Shown here: in pieces, positions 1-9,177 of the stretch
How positions within the stretch are numbered: position 1 is the first letter of the stretch
Layout of the letters: each line of letters begins with the position of its first letter
Assembly: GCF_001310955.1 (NCBI RefSeq)
Contig: NZ_BAZX01000031.1
Location: 1 to 48,719 of the forward strand
Direction of reading: 5' to 3'
Source of the DNA: Marinifilum fragile JCM 15579
GTDB taxonomy: Bacteria; Bacteroidota; Bacteroidia; Bacteroidales; Marinifilaceae
DNA: 48,719 nucleotides
Program-made: the position numbers and the translations under genes
The notes under the pieces: model-generated
What the model was told of the DNA's origin: nothing
The model's input: the letters and a program-made list of their open reading frames with translations, nothing else
Databases searched by the model: none

Positions 1-546
1 GTTTGACAGAATTTAAAGGTTTAAATACATCCAATCAAGTTGTTTGGGTTCAATTGAAGCTTGAAATTAAGCCCTGCAACTTGTAGGATAGTGATCTAAG
101 CTTTAATTTCCATTTTTCCATTTTGTTTGACAGAATTTAAAGGTTTAAATACATCCAATCAAATTGTTTGGGTCCAATTGAAGCTTGAATTTCCTTCAAT
201 CAAGTTGATGGAGTCCAATAGAAGTTTCAATTTGAGTGTTTCAAGTTAGAGTGGTAGTGATTGAAGATTAAAACATCAGTTTGCTATAGGTTTTTGCATG
301 CTTTAAACCCTTGGAATGGTCATTATTCTTTGTTATTGTTCATTTTGATTGGTTATTAAGGATAATTCTAATCTTTAAAGCCCTTAAAAAAGCTGATATA
401 TCTTCTTGTTTTTGCAGGTGCAAATATCTATTTTGAAGCTCATTATAAAAAGGTAAAAAGATTAAAATCTAATTTTGTTTTCACCCAAAACGAATTAATG
501 ATTGTCTTAAAAGAAACCTAAAACCATAAAAACTAACCCTAACCCA
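1..546. repeat. Noncoding region with a 65-bp direct repeat
   Basis: No convincing gene lies here. Positions 1-65 and 125-189 are direct copies that differ at only two bases (63 of 65 identical), with a period of 124 bp. A degenerate third copy of the core (CAATCAAGTTG...GTCCAAT.GAAG) is visible at about 196-235. The first copy begins at the window edge, so the array may extend to the left. The remainder to 546 is AT-rich and is the presumed leader of the gene at 547. I recognise no known repeat family. Confidence 0.8.
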
Positions 547-2019
547 ATGAGTAGTTTAGAAAAATATTTTAAAAAGTTTCGAAAGAATACAGTTGGTTAC
601 GATGCTAGCTTTTATTCTCCTTTTGGAAAGCAAAAGATTGTATATGCAGATTGGATTGCAAGCGGACGTTTGTACGGTCCCTTGGAAAAGAAGATGTTAA
701 AAGAGTTTGGCCCTTATGTTGCCAATACGCATACGGAAACCAATGAGACGGGAACTTTAATGACTCAATCTTACCATAGAGCTCAGGAATTAATCAAAAA
801 ACATGTTAACGCAGGACCGGATGATGTAATCATCCATGCTGGTTTTGGAATGACTGCTGTTGTGAATAAACTACAACGAATTCTTGGATTAAAAGGCTGT
901 GGGATGATTGGTAGATATCAATGCCAAAAAGAAAGAGAAAAACCGGTTGTTTTTCTGACTCATATGGAGCACCATTCCAATCAAACCTCCTGGTACGAAA
1001 CCAATGTTGATGTAGTGGTTGTTCCACCAGGCGATGATTTAACCATTAGCGTGGATAATCTGAGAGCAGAGTTGGAAAAATATAAGGATAGAGAAATGAA
1101 AATTGGTTCATTTACGGCCTGTTCCAATGTAACGGGTATTGTTACGCCCTATTACGAAATGTCTAAAATTATGCATGAATATGGTGGAATCTGCTTTATC
1201 GATTTTGCCGCATCAGCTCCATATGTTGATATTGATATGCATCCTGACGATCCGAAAGCCAAACTGGATGGAGTTTTCTTTTCGCCTCACAAATTTCTGG
1301 GCGGTCCTGGGTCTTCCGGGGTAATGATTTTCGATTCGAACTTGTACAATAGTGAGGTGCCAGATAATCCGGGTGGAGGAACGGTAGATTGGACAAATCC
1401 TTGGGGAAAATACAAGTTTGTTGATAATATTGAAGCTCGTGAAGATGGTGGTACACCAGGTTTTCTTCAAGCCATTCGTACCGCTTTGGCAATTGAGGTA
1501 AAGAACCAAATGGGAACCAAGAATATTGCTGAAAGGGAAGAGGAACTTTTAGAGCTCGCCTTTGGTAAATTAAAAGCAGTTAAAGATGTTCATATCCTTG
1601 CTGATAATGTTCAGAAAAGACTAGGTATTCTTTCATTTTACGTGGAGTACATTCATTACAATTTGTTGGTGAAATTACTGAATGATCGCTTTGGAATTCA
1701 GGTAAGAGGAGGTTGTGCCTGCGCTGGTACGTATGGGCATTACTTGTTGGAAGTTAGTCAGGAACAATCGGATGCTATTACCAGTGAAATTACTTCAGGC
1801 GATTTGTCGCATAAGCCAGGCTGGGTGCGCTGGTCTTTGCATCCAACAACTACTAACAAAGAGGTACTTTATTTTATTGATTCTTTGGAAAAGGTAATTG
1901 AAAACTATGAGGAGTGGAAGAATGATTATTCCTACAATCGTAAAGTGAATGAATTTTACTACAGTGGAGATCAGAATATCAAGAAAAAAATAGAAGTGAA
2001 CGGTTTATTCAATCTGTAA
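547..2019 (+). CDS. Class V aminotransferase / cysteine desulfurase-like PLP enzyme
   Basis: The protein has 490 residues and a fold-type I PLP enzyme pattern. The PLP-binding lysine is K249 in SPHK (246-249). The pyridine-nitrogen aspartate is D219 in FIDFAAS, and the MEHHSN motif at 140-145 supplies the stacking histidine. A C-terminal loop RGGCAC (387-392) holds C390 and C392, where SufS/Csd enzymes carry the persulfide cysteine. The family removes sulfur or selenium from cysteine or selenocysteine. It is about 80 residues longer than typical SufS, with an extended C-terminus, and no suf or isc gene is adjacent, so the substrate is uncertain. It is monocistronic and followed by a clear terminator. 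Confidence 0.85.
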   Translation: MSSLEKYFKKFRKNTVGYDASFYSPFGKQKIVYADWIASGRLYGPLEKKMLKEFGPYVANTHTETNETGTLMTQSYHRAQELIKKHVNAGPDDVIIHAGFGMTAVVNKLQRILGLKGCGMIGRYQCQKEREKPVVFLTHMEHHSNQTSWYETNVDVVVVPPGDDLTISVDNLRAELEKYKDREMKIGSFTACSNVTGIVTPYYEMSKIMHEYGGICFIDFAASAPYVDIDMHPDDPKAKLDGVFFSPHKFLGGPGSSGVMIFDSNLYNSEVPDNPGGGTVDWTNPWGKYKFVDNIEAREDGGTPGFLQAIRTALAIEVKNQMGTKNIAEREEELLELAFGKLKAVKDVHILADNVQKRLGILSFYVEYIHYNLLVKLLNDRFGIQVRGGCACAGTYGHYLLEVSQEQSDAITSEITSGDLSHKPGWVRWSLHPTTTNKEVLYFIDSLEKVIENYEEWKNDYSYNRKVNEFYYSGDQNIKKKIEVNGLFNL

Positions 2020-2043
2020 ACTAGAATTCGTTTAAAATATTCT

Positions 2044-2095
2044 ATGCTTATCTGATTTTTCGATTGAAATCGATTTTCGGATAAGCATTTTTTAT
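2044..2095 (+). terminator. Rho-independent terminator after the PLP enzyme
   Basis: ATGCTTATCTGA (2044-2055) pairs with TCGGATAAGCAT (2077-2088), with one G-T wobble, and is followed by a run of T. It lies 25 bases after the stop codon. Confidence 0.8.
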
Positions 2096-2176
2096 ATTGC
2101 AGATTTTAATTCCTCATTATCAAAAGTTCATCGAAAAATTTATAAATGTGCAAATTCAAATAATTTTATATTTTTG

Positions 2177-3139
2177 GTGAAGATTAACCAATCAGAAAAA
2201 AAAGTGTACGATATAATAGGAGACATTCACGGAGAGGCGGAAACACTAAAGAAACTGTTGAAATTCTTAGGATATACTAAAGGGGATTCGGGATATTCAC
2301 ATCCTGAAAGAAAGGCTGTTTTTGTGGGTGATTTTGTAGATAGGGGACCAGCAATTTTTGAGACTTTAGGCATTGTTATGAAGATGGTAACATCGGGAAA
2401 TGCTTACGCAATTGTTGGAAATCATGAGTTGAATGTTCTGGCTTATTATACAAAAGACAGTGATGGTTTATTTTTACGCGATCATAATCTGAAGAACAAA
2501 ACTCAAATCAAAAAAACTTACGAAGAATTTAAGCTGGATAAGGCAAAACGTAAGAAATATCTAAAATGGCTGCGTTCTCTTCCTATTTTCCTGGAGTTAG
2601 ATGGATTTAGAGTGGTTCATGCTTCATGGGATGATGAGGCTATTGAGATTATAAAGAAGGAAAATCCTGAAAACAGGCTTAGTAAGCAGTTTTTAAGAAG
2701 AATTTATTTTGAGCGTGACAAAGTATTTAATGCTTTAATGCTTTTGCTAAAGGGCAGAGAATTTAATATGCCCGACGATATGGTACTTAAAGATGGTTAT
2801 GGTTTTAAGCGTACGGCCTATAGAATAAAATGGTGGGAACCTATGCAAGGAAAGGGGTTTGAGGATATTTCATTCGGGAATAAATTTAAACTTCCCAATT
2901 ATACCATTCCGCGCGAATTGTGTTACGACATTCCACTTTACCCTAAAGATGAGTTGCCAGTGTTTTTCGGGCATTATTGCCTAAATGGACAAGCAGGTAT
3001 AGTTCGCGAGAATCTTTGCTGTGTTGATGGTTGTGTTGCAAATGGCGGCATTATGGTAGCCTATCGATGGAATGGTGGGCAATTGGATTCCAAGAACATC
3101 GTAAAAATTAAAAAGGTGAAGAAGGTGGAGGCATTGTAG
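2177..3139 (+). CDS. Calcineurin-like serine/threonine-type phosphoesterase
   Basis: This is a metallophosphoesterase of the PrpE/ApaH-like group, about 320 residues. Visible metal-site motifs are GDIHGE near residue 17, GDFVDRG near residue 52 and GNHE near residue 85; later histidines occur in VVHASWD and in FFGHYC. The family hydrolyses phosphoproteins or dinucleoside polyphosphates; the substrate here cannot be told. There is no ATG at the 5' end: the frame opens with TTG (2174) immediately followed by GTG (2177), and I chose GTG. It converges on the small membrane protein with a 2-bp gap. Confidence 0.85.
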   Translation: MKINQSEKKVYDIIGDIHGEAETLKKLLKFLGYTKGDSGYSHPERKAVFVGDFVDRGPAIFETLGIVMKMVTSGNAYAIVGNHELNVLAYYTKDSDGLFLRDHNLKNKTQIKKTYEEFKLDKAKRKKYLKWLRSLPIFLELDGFRVVHASWDDEAIEIIKKENPENRLSKQFLRRIYFERDKVFNALMLLLKGREFNMPDDMVLKDGYGFKRTAYRIKWWEPMQGKGFEDISFGNKFKLPNYTIPRELCYDIPLYPKDELPVFFGHYCLNGQAGIVRENLCCVDGCVANGGIMVAYRWNGGQLDSKNIVKIKKVKKVEAL

Positions 3140-3141
3140 GT

Positions 3142-3516
3142 TTACTTATCCATTTTTTTAGAATAGATTAAGAATAAGATTCCTGAAAACGACAAGGGGA
3201 TCAAAATTAGGAATATCGCCCAACTCATAGTATCCAAAAATCCATAAAGAGCAATTGCTACACTGCTTACGATCATGATGTAGGCACTGATTTTTATTTT
3301 CCAAAAGGAGAGGAGAAAGCCAGCACCATATATCATTGCAAGTATATAAAATACAAAAATCCAGAATTCAGTATATTCAGATTTATTGTGCAAGATTTCG
3401 ATGAATTCAGGAACCATAAACAATAGAAAGACTCCGGCAATTAAAAAACCTATAATTCTCGCAATCAGTAGAAAAAATCGAGATGGATGATCTTGATAAT
3501 TCGTTCTTCGTTCCAT
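3142..3516 (-). CDS. Small four-helix membrane protein, unknown
   Basis: The 124-residue protein has a short basic N-terminus (MERRTNYQDHPSRF) followed by four hydrophobic segments at roughly residues 15-37, 48-70, 74-92 and 96-117. I recognise no domain. It lies tail-to-tail with the phosphoesterase and is divergent from the HAD hydrolase across a 147-bp gap that presumably holds both promoters. Confidence 0.65.
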   Translation of the reverse strand: MERRTNYQDHPSRFFLLIARIIGFLIAGVFLLFMVPEFIEILHNKSEYTEFWIFVFYILAMIYGAGFLLSFWKIKISAYIMIVSSVAIALYGFLDTMSWAIFLILIPLSFSGILFLIYSKKMDK

Positions 3517-3663
3517 GATTCGTTTTTAAAATGTTGAGAAAAATAGCAGTACTTCGCGGTTACAATTAAAATTAATCAATTGTTAAGATAAAGTCAAGCT
3601 AAGGGGTGATGTTGGATTTTATGGGATTGTTCGTAATTTCGCACAAGATAAAATACTTCTTTT

Positions 3664-4356
3664 ATGGATAAGATTAAGGTGATTGGCTTTGATGCAGATG
3701 ACACGTTATGGGTTAATGAGCCATATTTTCGTGAAACAGAAATGAAATTCTGTGAATTGCTAACCAATGGAATGAGTTTGGACGAGGTTACAAGAGAGCT
3801 TTTTAAGATTGAAATTGGTAATATTCCTTTGTATGGCTATGGCACAAAAGCTTTTATTTTATCGATGATCGAGACTGGATTAAAAATTACCAATGGCAAG
3901 CTTTCTTCGGAGAAAGTACAAGCGATTTTGGAGTTGGGAAAGGAACAGATTAATAAACCTGTTGAGCTAATAGATGGGGTAGAGTCAGTTTTAGAGACTT
4001 TGTTCGGAAAGTATCGTTTGATTGTTGCTACAAAAGGAGATTTACTGGATCAGGAACGTAAGTTGAAAAAATCGGGATTGCTTAAATATTTTCATCACAT
4101 CGAGGTGATGAGTGATAAGAAGGAAAGTGATTACGAAAAACTAATCAAGCATCTTGATATTAAACCAAAAGAGTTTTTAATGGTTGGGAATTCTCTAAAA
4201 TCAGATATTCTGCCTGTTTTGAATCTGGGAGGTAAGGCTGTTCATGTGCCGTTTCACACAACTTGGGTACACGAAATGGTTGAAGAGGAGGAAATCTCCA
4301 ATTCAGATTTTCAAAAGATCGATAAGATTGAAGAGTTAACTACCTACGTTTTATAG
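3664..4356 (+). CDS. HAD-superfamily hydrolase
   Basis: The protein has 230 residues. Motif I is DADDT (10-14), giving nucleophile D10 and acid/base D12. Motif II is the threonine in VATKGD, motif III the lysine near DKKES and motif IV is MVGNSLKSD. The helical cap lies between motifs I and II. HAD enzymes of this type dephosphorylate small metabolites such as nucleotides or sugar phosphates; the substrate is not evident. The 3' end overlaps the convergent cyclophilin gene by 17 bp. Confidence 0.85.
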   Translation: MDKIKVIGFDADDTLWVNEPYFRETEMKFCELLTNGMSLDEVTRELFKIEIGNIPLYGYGTKAFILSMIETGLKITNGKLSSEKVQAILELGKEQINKPVELIDGVESVLETLFGKYRLIVATKGDLLDQERKLKKSGLLKYFHHIEVMSDKKESDYEKLIKHLDIKPKEFLMVGNSLKSDILPVLNLGGKAVHVPFHTTWVHEMVEEEEISNSDFQKIDKIEELTTYVL

Positions 4357-4915
4357 ATAGGATTTTAATACGCTCGTCTAGCATCTGTCCCTGGTCTTTT
4401 TGTGTTTGAATTTTCTTGACCACATCCATTCCTTTTGTGACTTTTCCAAAAGCAGCAAAGCCTTGTCCATCGGGATTGCGCATTCCGCCAAAATCCAGCT
4501 CAGGTTGATTGCCAATACAAATAAAAAACTCGGTACCTGCAGATCCTGGTTCCAATCTGGCCATGGAGATTACTCCATGGGTATGTAAAATACCAGTTTC
4601 TTTGGTAGTTTCATGTTTTATGGTAGGTAGCTTATCCACGATCGAATCATGGAATAATCCCCCTTGAATAACCTCAATCTTTATATCATTATTCGGCTGA
4701 TTGTCCAATCTGACAACACGGTAAAAGCAAGCATCCTTAAAAACATTCTTGTCAACATTTTGCATAAAATGTTTGGCTGTAATGGGCGCTTTGTTTTCAA
4801 ATATTTCCAATTCAATTTCGCCCAATTCAGTACTTATTGTAACTATTGGATTTTTCGAATTGCATGCAAATACAGTTAACACAAATGCGATAATAATGAT
4901 GCTATAGTTTTTCAT
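4340..4915 (-). CDS. Cyclophilin-type peptidyl-prolyl isomerase lipoprotein
   Basis: The 191-residue protein opens with a lipoprotein signal whose lipobox ends at C18 (TVFAC), so it should be anchored outside the inner membrane. The rest is a cyclophilin fold: FYRVVR carries the catalytic arginine, followed by GTEFFIC and FGKVTKGMDVV. It should catalyse proline isomerisation in secreted proteins. It starts 12 bp after the DUF58 gene ends, so it is probably the last gene of the MoxR cluster. The coupling to MoxR is inference from spacing. Confidence 0.9.
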   Translation of the reverse strand: MKNYSIIIIAFVLTVFACNSKNPIVTISTELGEIELEIFENKAPITAKHFMQNVDKNVFKDACFYRVVRLDNQPNNDIKIEVIQGGLFHDSIVDKLPTIKHETTKETGILHTHGVISMARLEPGSAGTEFFICIGNQPELDFGGMRNPDGQGFAAFGKVTKGMDVVKKIQTQKDQGQMLDERIKILSIKRR

Positions 4916-4927
4916 AGTTGTATCATG

Positions 4928-6259
4928 TTAAATCAAACCTCTGGATTTCAATTCCAAATATTTATTCAAACTATTTACCGTTAGGTTTTTGGGATCAGTT
5001 AATATTGTATGAATACCATATTTTTCCAACTCTTTTGCGATTAATTTTTTATCGAATAAGAATTTTTCACCAATGGTTTTCACGTAAATATCTTCTATAC
5101 TGTCGGCTGATTTTTTTGTCATTTTTTCAATTTCCGAATTGTGAAAGAAAATCACAACCAAAAGATGGTCTTTAGCCAATCCCTGCAAATAGGGTAGCTG
5201 TCTTTTCATAGAATCCAAGCTCTCGAAGTTGGTATACAGCATAAGCAAACTTCTGCCTCTAACAAAGTGCTTCACCGATGAATAAAGCAATTCGTAATTA
5301 GGTTCTGGATAATCGGTTTCCTGATTGTACAAAACCTCCATGATTTTCTTTACCTGGGTTCTTCTGCCTCCTGCGCGAATATTGGAGTGTACATTTCTGC
5401 CAAAGCAAAGTAATCCAGCCTTATCGTGTTTTAAAATTGCCGTGTTCGATATTACCAAACTGGTATTTATGGCATAATCCAGCAGGCTGAGTCCATAAAA
5501 AGGCATTTTCATAGATCTACCACAATCGATAATCGAATAAACAGGCTGAGCCTTCTCATCCTGATATTGATTAACCATGATTTGTGATTTTCTGGCCGTT
5601 GCCTTCCAGTTTATGGTTCTGTAATCATCGCCTTTTACATACTCACGAATCTGGTCGAACTCCATTTGATGTCCAATTCTTCGGATCTTTTTAATCCCAA
5701 AATCCATTAATCGGTTCGAAATAGCCATCAGTTCGTATTGGCGCATTTGCATATATGAAGGATAGCAGGGAATCATTTCCGAATTCCCCAATTTAAATCT
5801 TCGCTTAATGATTTTTAAGAGAGAACTGGCATAAACATTAATTACTCCAAAGTGATACTCTCCACGACTTAAGGGTCTAAGAGAATAATTAACCAGCTTC
5901 TCTTCTCCTGCTTTTAACGATAGTGAATAGTTAAAATCTCTCTTTTGAAACTGAATTGGGATTTCATCAATCAAATCGATATGAACTGTGAAATTGTAGT
6001 TGTGCTGTAGCTTAATCAGAATAGGATTTTCATCTCCATTCGATAATTTTTCCGGGCAAGTTCTTTTTGCCTGAACAGCATCTTTAATTCGATACAAGAG
6101 AATGATATCAAACCCAAAAGCTATCACAAATAACAAACATGCTAATTTAGCTATGGTGTAGAGTATCGGGATAAAAAAGCCCAATACGGATATCACTGCA
6201 ATTGCGCTAATCAGCCAATAGAAAAAAGGGTGTAGGTATAAAGATTTAATAAACTTCAT
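4928..6259 (-). CDS. DUF58 protein with degenerate VWA metal site
   Basis: The 443-residue protein has two N-terminal membrane helices (about 12-32 and 36-56) and a linker domain. The DUF58 core follows, with signature GDDYRTINWKATAR (210-223). The following segment resembles a VWA MIDAS strand but reads DCGRS (245-249) rather than DxSxS. DUF58 proteins usually partner MoxR ATPases. The start codon overlaps the stop of moxR by one base (TAATG), which indicates translational coupling. Confidence 0.85.
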   Translation of the reverse strand: MKFIKSLYLHPFFYWLISAIAVISVLGFFIPILYTIAKLACLLFVIAFGFDIILLYRIKDAVQAKRTCPEKLSNGDENPILIKLQHNYNFTVHIDLIDEIPIQFQKRDFNYSLSLKAGEEKLVNYSLRPLSRGEYHFGVINVYASSLLKIIKRRFKLGNSEMIPCYPSYMQMRQYELMAISNRLMDFGIKKIRRIGHQMEFDQIREYVKGDDYRTINWKATARKSQIMVNQYQDEKAQPVYSIIDCGRSMKMPFYGLSLLDYAINTSLVISNTAILKHDKAGLLCFGRNVHSNIRAGGRRTQVKKIMEVLYNQETDYPEPNYELLYSSVKHFVRGRSLLMLYTNFESLDSMKRQLPYLQGLAKDHLLVVIFFHNSEIEKMTKKSADSIEDIYVKTIGEKFLFDKKLIAKELEKYGIHTILTDPKNLTVNSLNKYLELKSRGLI

Positions 6260-7239
6260 TATCGTGGGATTTCAATACCTTCCAAAATGTGTTGAATGAT
6301 TTCCTTTGGTTTAATTCCTTCCATTTCCTTTTCAGGAGTTAAAATTAAGCGATGATGTAAAACCGGAGCAACAATGTTTTTGATATCGTCAGGAGTCACA
6401 AAATCTCGTCCATGAATGGCAGCGAATGCCTTAGCAGCTGTCATTACCGAAACCGATGCACGAGGAGAGGCTCCCAAAATGATTCCAGGATGATTTCTGG
6501 TTTTTTGAACAATTTGCACAATGTATTTTCTCAGGTTCTCATCAATATGAATCGACTGAACCCTATTTTGCATTTCTTTAATTTGATCAGCAGATATTAC
6601 CTTGTTTATGATTTGGGTTTCTAATGCACCTCTTCGTTCATGTTTGGTTTCAAGTATGCTTAATTCTTCCTCTTCGCTTGGATATTCAAACTCAACCTTC
6701 ATCAAGAATCGATCAAGTTGTGCTTCAGGCAATCGATAGGTTCCTTCCTGTTCAATTGGGTTTTGAGTTGCCAATACCCAAAATGGTTCACCCATTTTAT
6801 AGGTATTACCGTCAATACTTACCTGGTATTCCTCCATTACTTCAAATAGGGCGGATTGAGTTTTGGCAGGAGCACGGTTGATCTCATCAATCAGCACAAT
6901 GTTCGAGAATATAGGTCCTTGATTGAATTCAAACTCAGATTTACTCATGTTAAAAATAGTAGTACCTAAAACATCTGAAGGCATTAAATCAGGTGTAAAT
7001 TGAATTCTTGAAAAATCAGAACTAATTGCTTTTGCCAATAGTTTTGCCGATAAAGTTTTGGCAATTCCAGGTACACCTTCAATTAAAATGTGCCCTTTAG
7101 CGAATAGTCCAACAAGGAGTAAGTCAATGTTTTTTTCTTGTCCAACAATTACTTTTTGGATCTCAAACTTAATTTGATTGATTAGCTGATTTAATTCACC
7201 TAAATCAATTCTATTTTCGAATTGTGTGTTTCTTTCCAT
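6259..7239 (-). CDS. MoxR-family AAA+ ATPase (first copy)
   Basis: The 326-residue AAA+ ATPase has Walker A GVPGIAKT (55-62), Walker B VLIDEINRAPAK, and the MoxR-type segment ATQNPIEQEGTYRLPEAQLDRF followed by sensor 2 ASPRASV. MoxR ATPases act as chaperones that load metals or activate VWA-type partners. I chose ATG at 7239; an in-frame TTG at 7263 would overlap the upstream gene. It begins 14 bases after the DUF4350 stop and is coupled to DUF58. A paralogue lies at 41931-42926. Confidence 0.95.
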   Translation of the reverse strand: MERNTQFENRIDLGELNQLINQIKFEIQKVIVGQEKNIDLLLVGLFAKGHILIEGVPGIAKTLSAKLLAKAISSDFSRIQFTPDLMPSDVLGTTIFNMSKSEFEFNQGPIFSNIVLIDEINRAPAKTQSALFEVMEEYQVSIDGNTYKMGEPFWVLATQNPIEQEGTYRLPEAQLDRFLMKVEFEYPSEEEELSILETKHERRGALETQIINKVISADQIKEMQNRVQSIHIDENLRKYIVQIVQKTRNHPGIILGASPRASVSVMTAAKAFAAIHGRDFVTPDDIKNIVAPVLHHRLILTPEKEMEGIKPKEIIQHILEGIEIPR

Positions 7240-7253
7240 ATGATGTGATTGTC

Positions 7254-8441
7254 TTATTTGCAATTTTTATAAATGTACTCTATTTTGGAGTGGAAATCTT
7301 CCAAACCTTCCTGAGTTAAATGAGTTAGTGTTTCTATTGATTTGGATTGATCGAACAACATTCGTAATGTTTTTTCCGGTAAACTCGATCGACTGCTTAA
7401 TTCTTTAATGTTTTCCTTTTTGAATTCAATATGATATCTGCTTCTAATGAACTCTTTAAAGTACTTGAATTTCTTATCCGCAATGTCTTTGTGGTTTTTC
7501 TTTGTGTAATACAAGGAACCTAAAGTTCTAATAAATTCAAGAGAAGTATTTCTTAACGGTTGAATTAATGGCACAATTCTCTGTTGTCTTTTTCCTTGAA
7601 ACAGAAGTAAGAAGATCAGACAGAAAAACAACAGGTAAAAACCCAATTTTAAAGGCGGATAGGTTAACAGGTATTTTAGTGGTGAACTGTGTCTTAATGC
7701 TCTAGTTGGTTTGTAATATTCATCCCAAACGATTGGACGGTTTGGAAGATAACTAAAAGCTCCTGCAATGTAATCAGCATTATTTAATGTTACTACATTG
7801 TAATTGGTAAATGCCAATGGTTGGCAGCAATAAAAAATATTTCCTTTGCCAAATTGCTTTTTAATAAATTGTATGTTTTTATCGGTATCCCTTCCCAGTA
7901 CAATCAAACTGTCTTTGTTAAAGTTTTTAATACTTACAACATCAAAAGCTTTTTCGTACTTATAGGTTTTGTTTAAAGAAATGTTTTGGTTTTCAAATTT
8001 TTGAATGCGCACTGTTTTTCCAAGATTGGAAAAAAATACATTTGGTGTAAGACTAAGATCAAGTGTATCTGCTAAAGGAAAACTAATTGATGATGCTGCA
8101 ATAAAAATTTGGTTTCCATCTTCGGCGAGTTTTATCAATTTATCAACGTCCCATTTTTGCATTTCCAAGTTATTGGTAATGAAAATGTAGTTCTTCAGGG
8201 AATCAGAACTGCTACTTTCAGGATAATTAAAAACAGGAATTGATTTGAATTCTATTTCGTGATTTGAAAACAAATCAGTTTTAATCAGATCCATTAAAAG
8301 ATACGAACCAAAAGGCCTTTTGTCGTCGGAATTGAAGTTTTGCGTCCAGTCGATTGGTGTTGGTGAGAAGAGTTCGACAAGAAACAACAATATTAAGATG
8401 ACGATAAACGGATAAGTTGATTTTGGAATTATCAGTTTCAT
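7254..8441 (-). CDS. DUF4350-type membrane-anchored protein
   Basis: The protein has 395 residues from ATG 8441, one base after the stop of the upstream gene. It has an N-terminal membrane helix (about 8-24), then an extracytoplasmic domain resembling DUF4350 (DDKRPFGSYLLMDLI, then a Rossmann-like region with IFITNN and IFIAASS). A second helix lies near 270-290, followed by a cytoplasmic tail. DUF4350 proteins recur in MoxR/DUF58 clusters; their activity is not known. The DUF assignment is from memory of the family pattern. Confidence 0.75.
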   Translation of the reverse strand: MKLIIPKSTYPFIVILILLFLVELFSPTPIDWTQNFNSDDKRPFGSYLLMDLIKTDLFSNHEIEFKSIPVFNYPESSSSDSLKNYIFITNNLEMQKWDVDKLIKLAEDGNQIFIAASSISFPLADTLDLSLTPNVFFSNLGKTVRIQKFENQNISLNKTYKYEKAFDVVSIKNFNKDSLIVLGRDTDKNIQFIKKQFGKGNIFYCCQPLAFTNYNVVTLNNADYIAGAFSYLPNRPIVWDEYYKPTRALRHSSPLKYLLTYPPLKLGFYLLFFCLIFLLLFQGKRQQRIVPLIQPLRNTSLEFIRTLGSLYYTKKNHKDIADKKFKYFKEFIRSRYHIEFKKENIKELSSRSSLPEKTLRMLFDQSKSIETLTHLTQEGLEDFHSKIEYIYKNCK

Positions 8442-8442
8442 T

Positions 8443-9177
8443 TTATTGATTTCTTGTATTAAACAATGAGTTAAATTTTTCGAAATCCTGACCAATTAGT
8501 GCATATTCGTCATGAATTATTGAAAAATTTCCATACCAAACAGCTTCGTATAGATTGCTTAGGTCATTAAAATCTGTTTTTACCTGCTTGTCTTTTATCT
8601 CGTTGATGTAATCGTAATTGGTTTTTTCAGCTTTCCAATTGATAAAATTGTTTTTGCTAAGCGATTTTAATGAGGATAAGAACTGGTAACGAACAGCAAG
8701 TCTGTATTCTCCCATTTTTACTGCTTTCTCTATTTCTTCCTCCCAATTTACGTTTTCAGGATTTACATCATCGGCAAATGGAATATTAATAATTTTTTGA
8801 TGCGGACTGAATAATCCACTAGCGTTGCTCTTAAGGATAATATAGATAAGAAGAACTATAATTCCGCCCAGAATGATATATCGTAAGAACCATACTACAC
8901 CAAGACTTTTAATAAGAAAGGCCATCCAACGATTTATCATCAAGCGAATTTTATCGAATAAACTGATATTTTCTACCTCAGAATATTCGTAGTTAAAATC
9001 GCTTTGTTGACGATAGTTCTCAATTCTACTTTGGGTAATGGCTTTTTTATAAATTTCTACTTGACCTTTATCAAGAATTAAAGTATCTGCCTCATTGATA
9101 TGGGCAGCAAAGAGTTTGGTTCCCGATAGTAACAGGAACCAAATTGATATGAGTAGTATTTTAAATAAGTTATTCAT
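8443..9177 (-). CDS. DUF4129-type membrane protein
   Basis: The 244-residue protein has an N-terminal signal or helix (about 4-24), a periplasmic stretch, a second helix near 97-117 and a cytoplasmic C-terminal helical domain. The C-terminal pattern (EKAVKMGEYRLAVRYQFL, later YEAVWYGNF) matches DUF4129. ATG 9177 is preferred over an upstream in-frame TTG at 9186; the gene then overlaps the preceding stop by 8 bases. In known clusters this domain accompanies MoxR, DUF58 and DUF4350. Confidence 0.75.
   Translation of the reverse strand: MNNLFKILLISIWFLLLSGTKLFAAHINEADTLILDKGQVEIYKKAITQSRIENYRQQSDFNYEYSEVENISLFDKIRLMINRWMAFLIKSLGVVWFLRYIILGGIIVLLIYIILKSNASGLFSPHQKIINIPFADDVNPENVNWEEEIEKAVKMGEYRLAVRYQFLSSLKSLSKNNFINWKAEKTNYDYINEIKDKQVKTDFNDLSNLYEAVWYGNFSIIHDEYALIGQDFEKFNSLFNTRNQ

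Noticed and set aside
7239..7263. TTG start for the first moxR
   Set aside because: ATG 7239 avoids a 10-base overlap and matches the family N-terminus.
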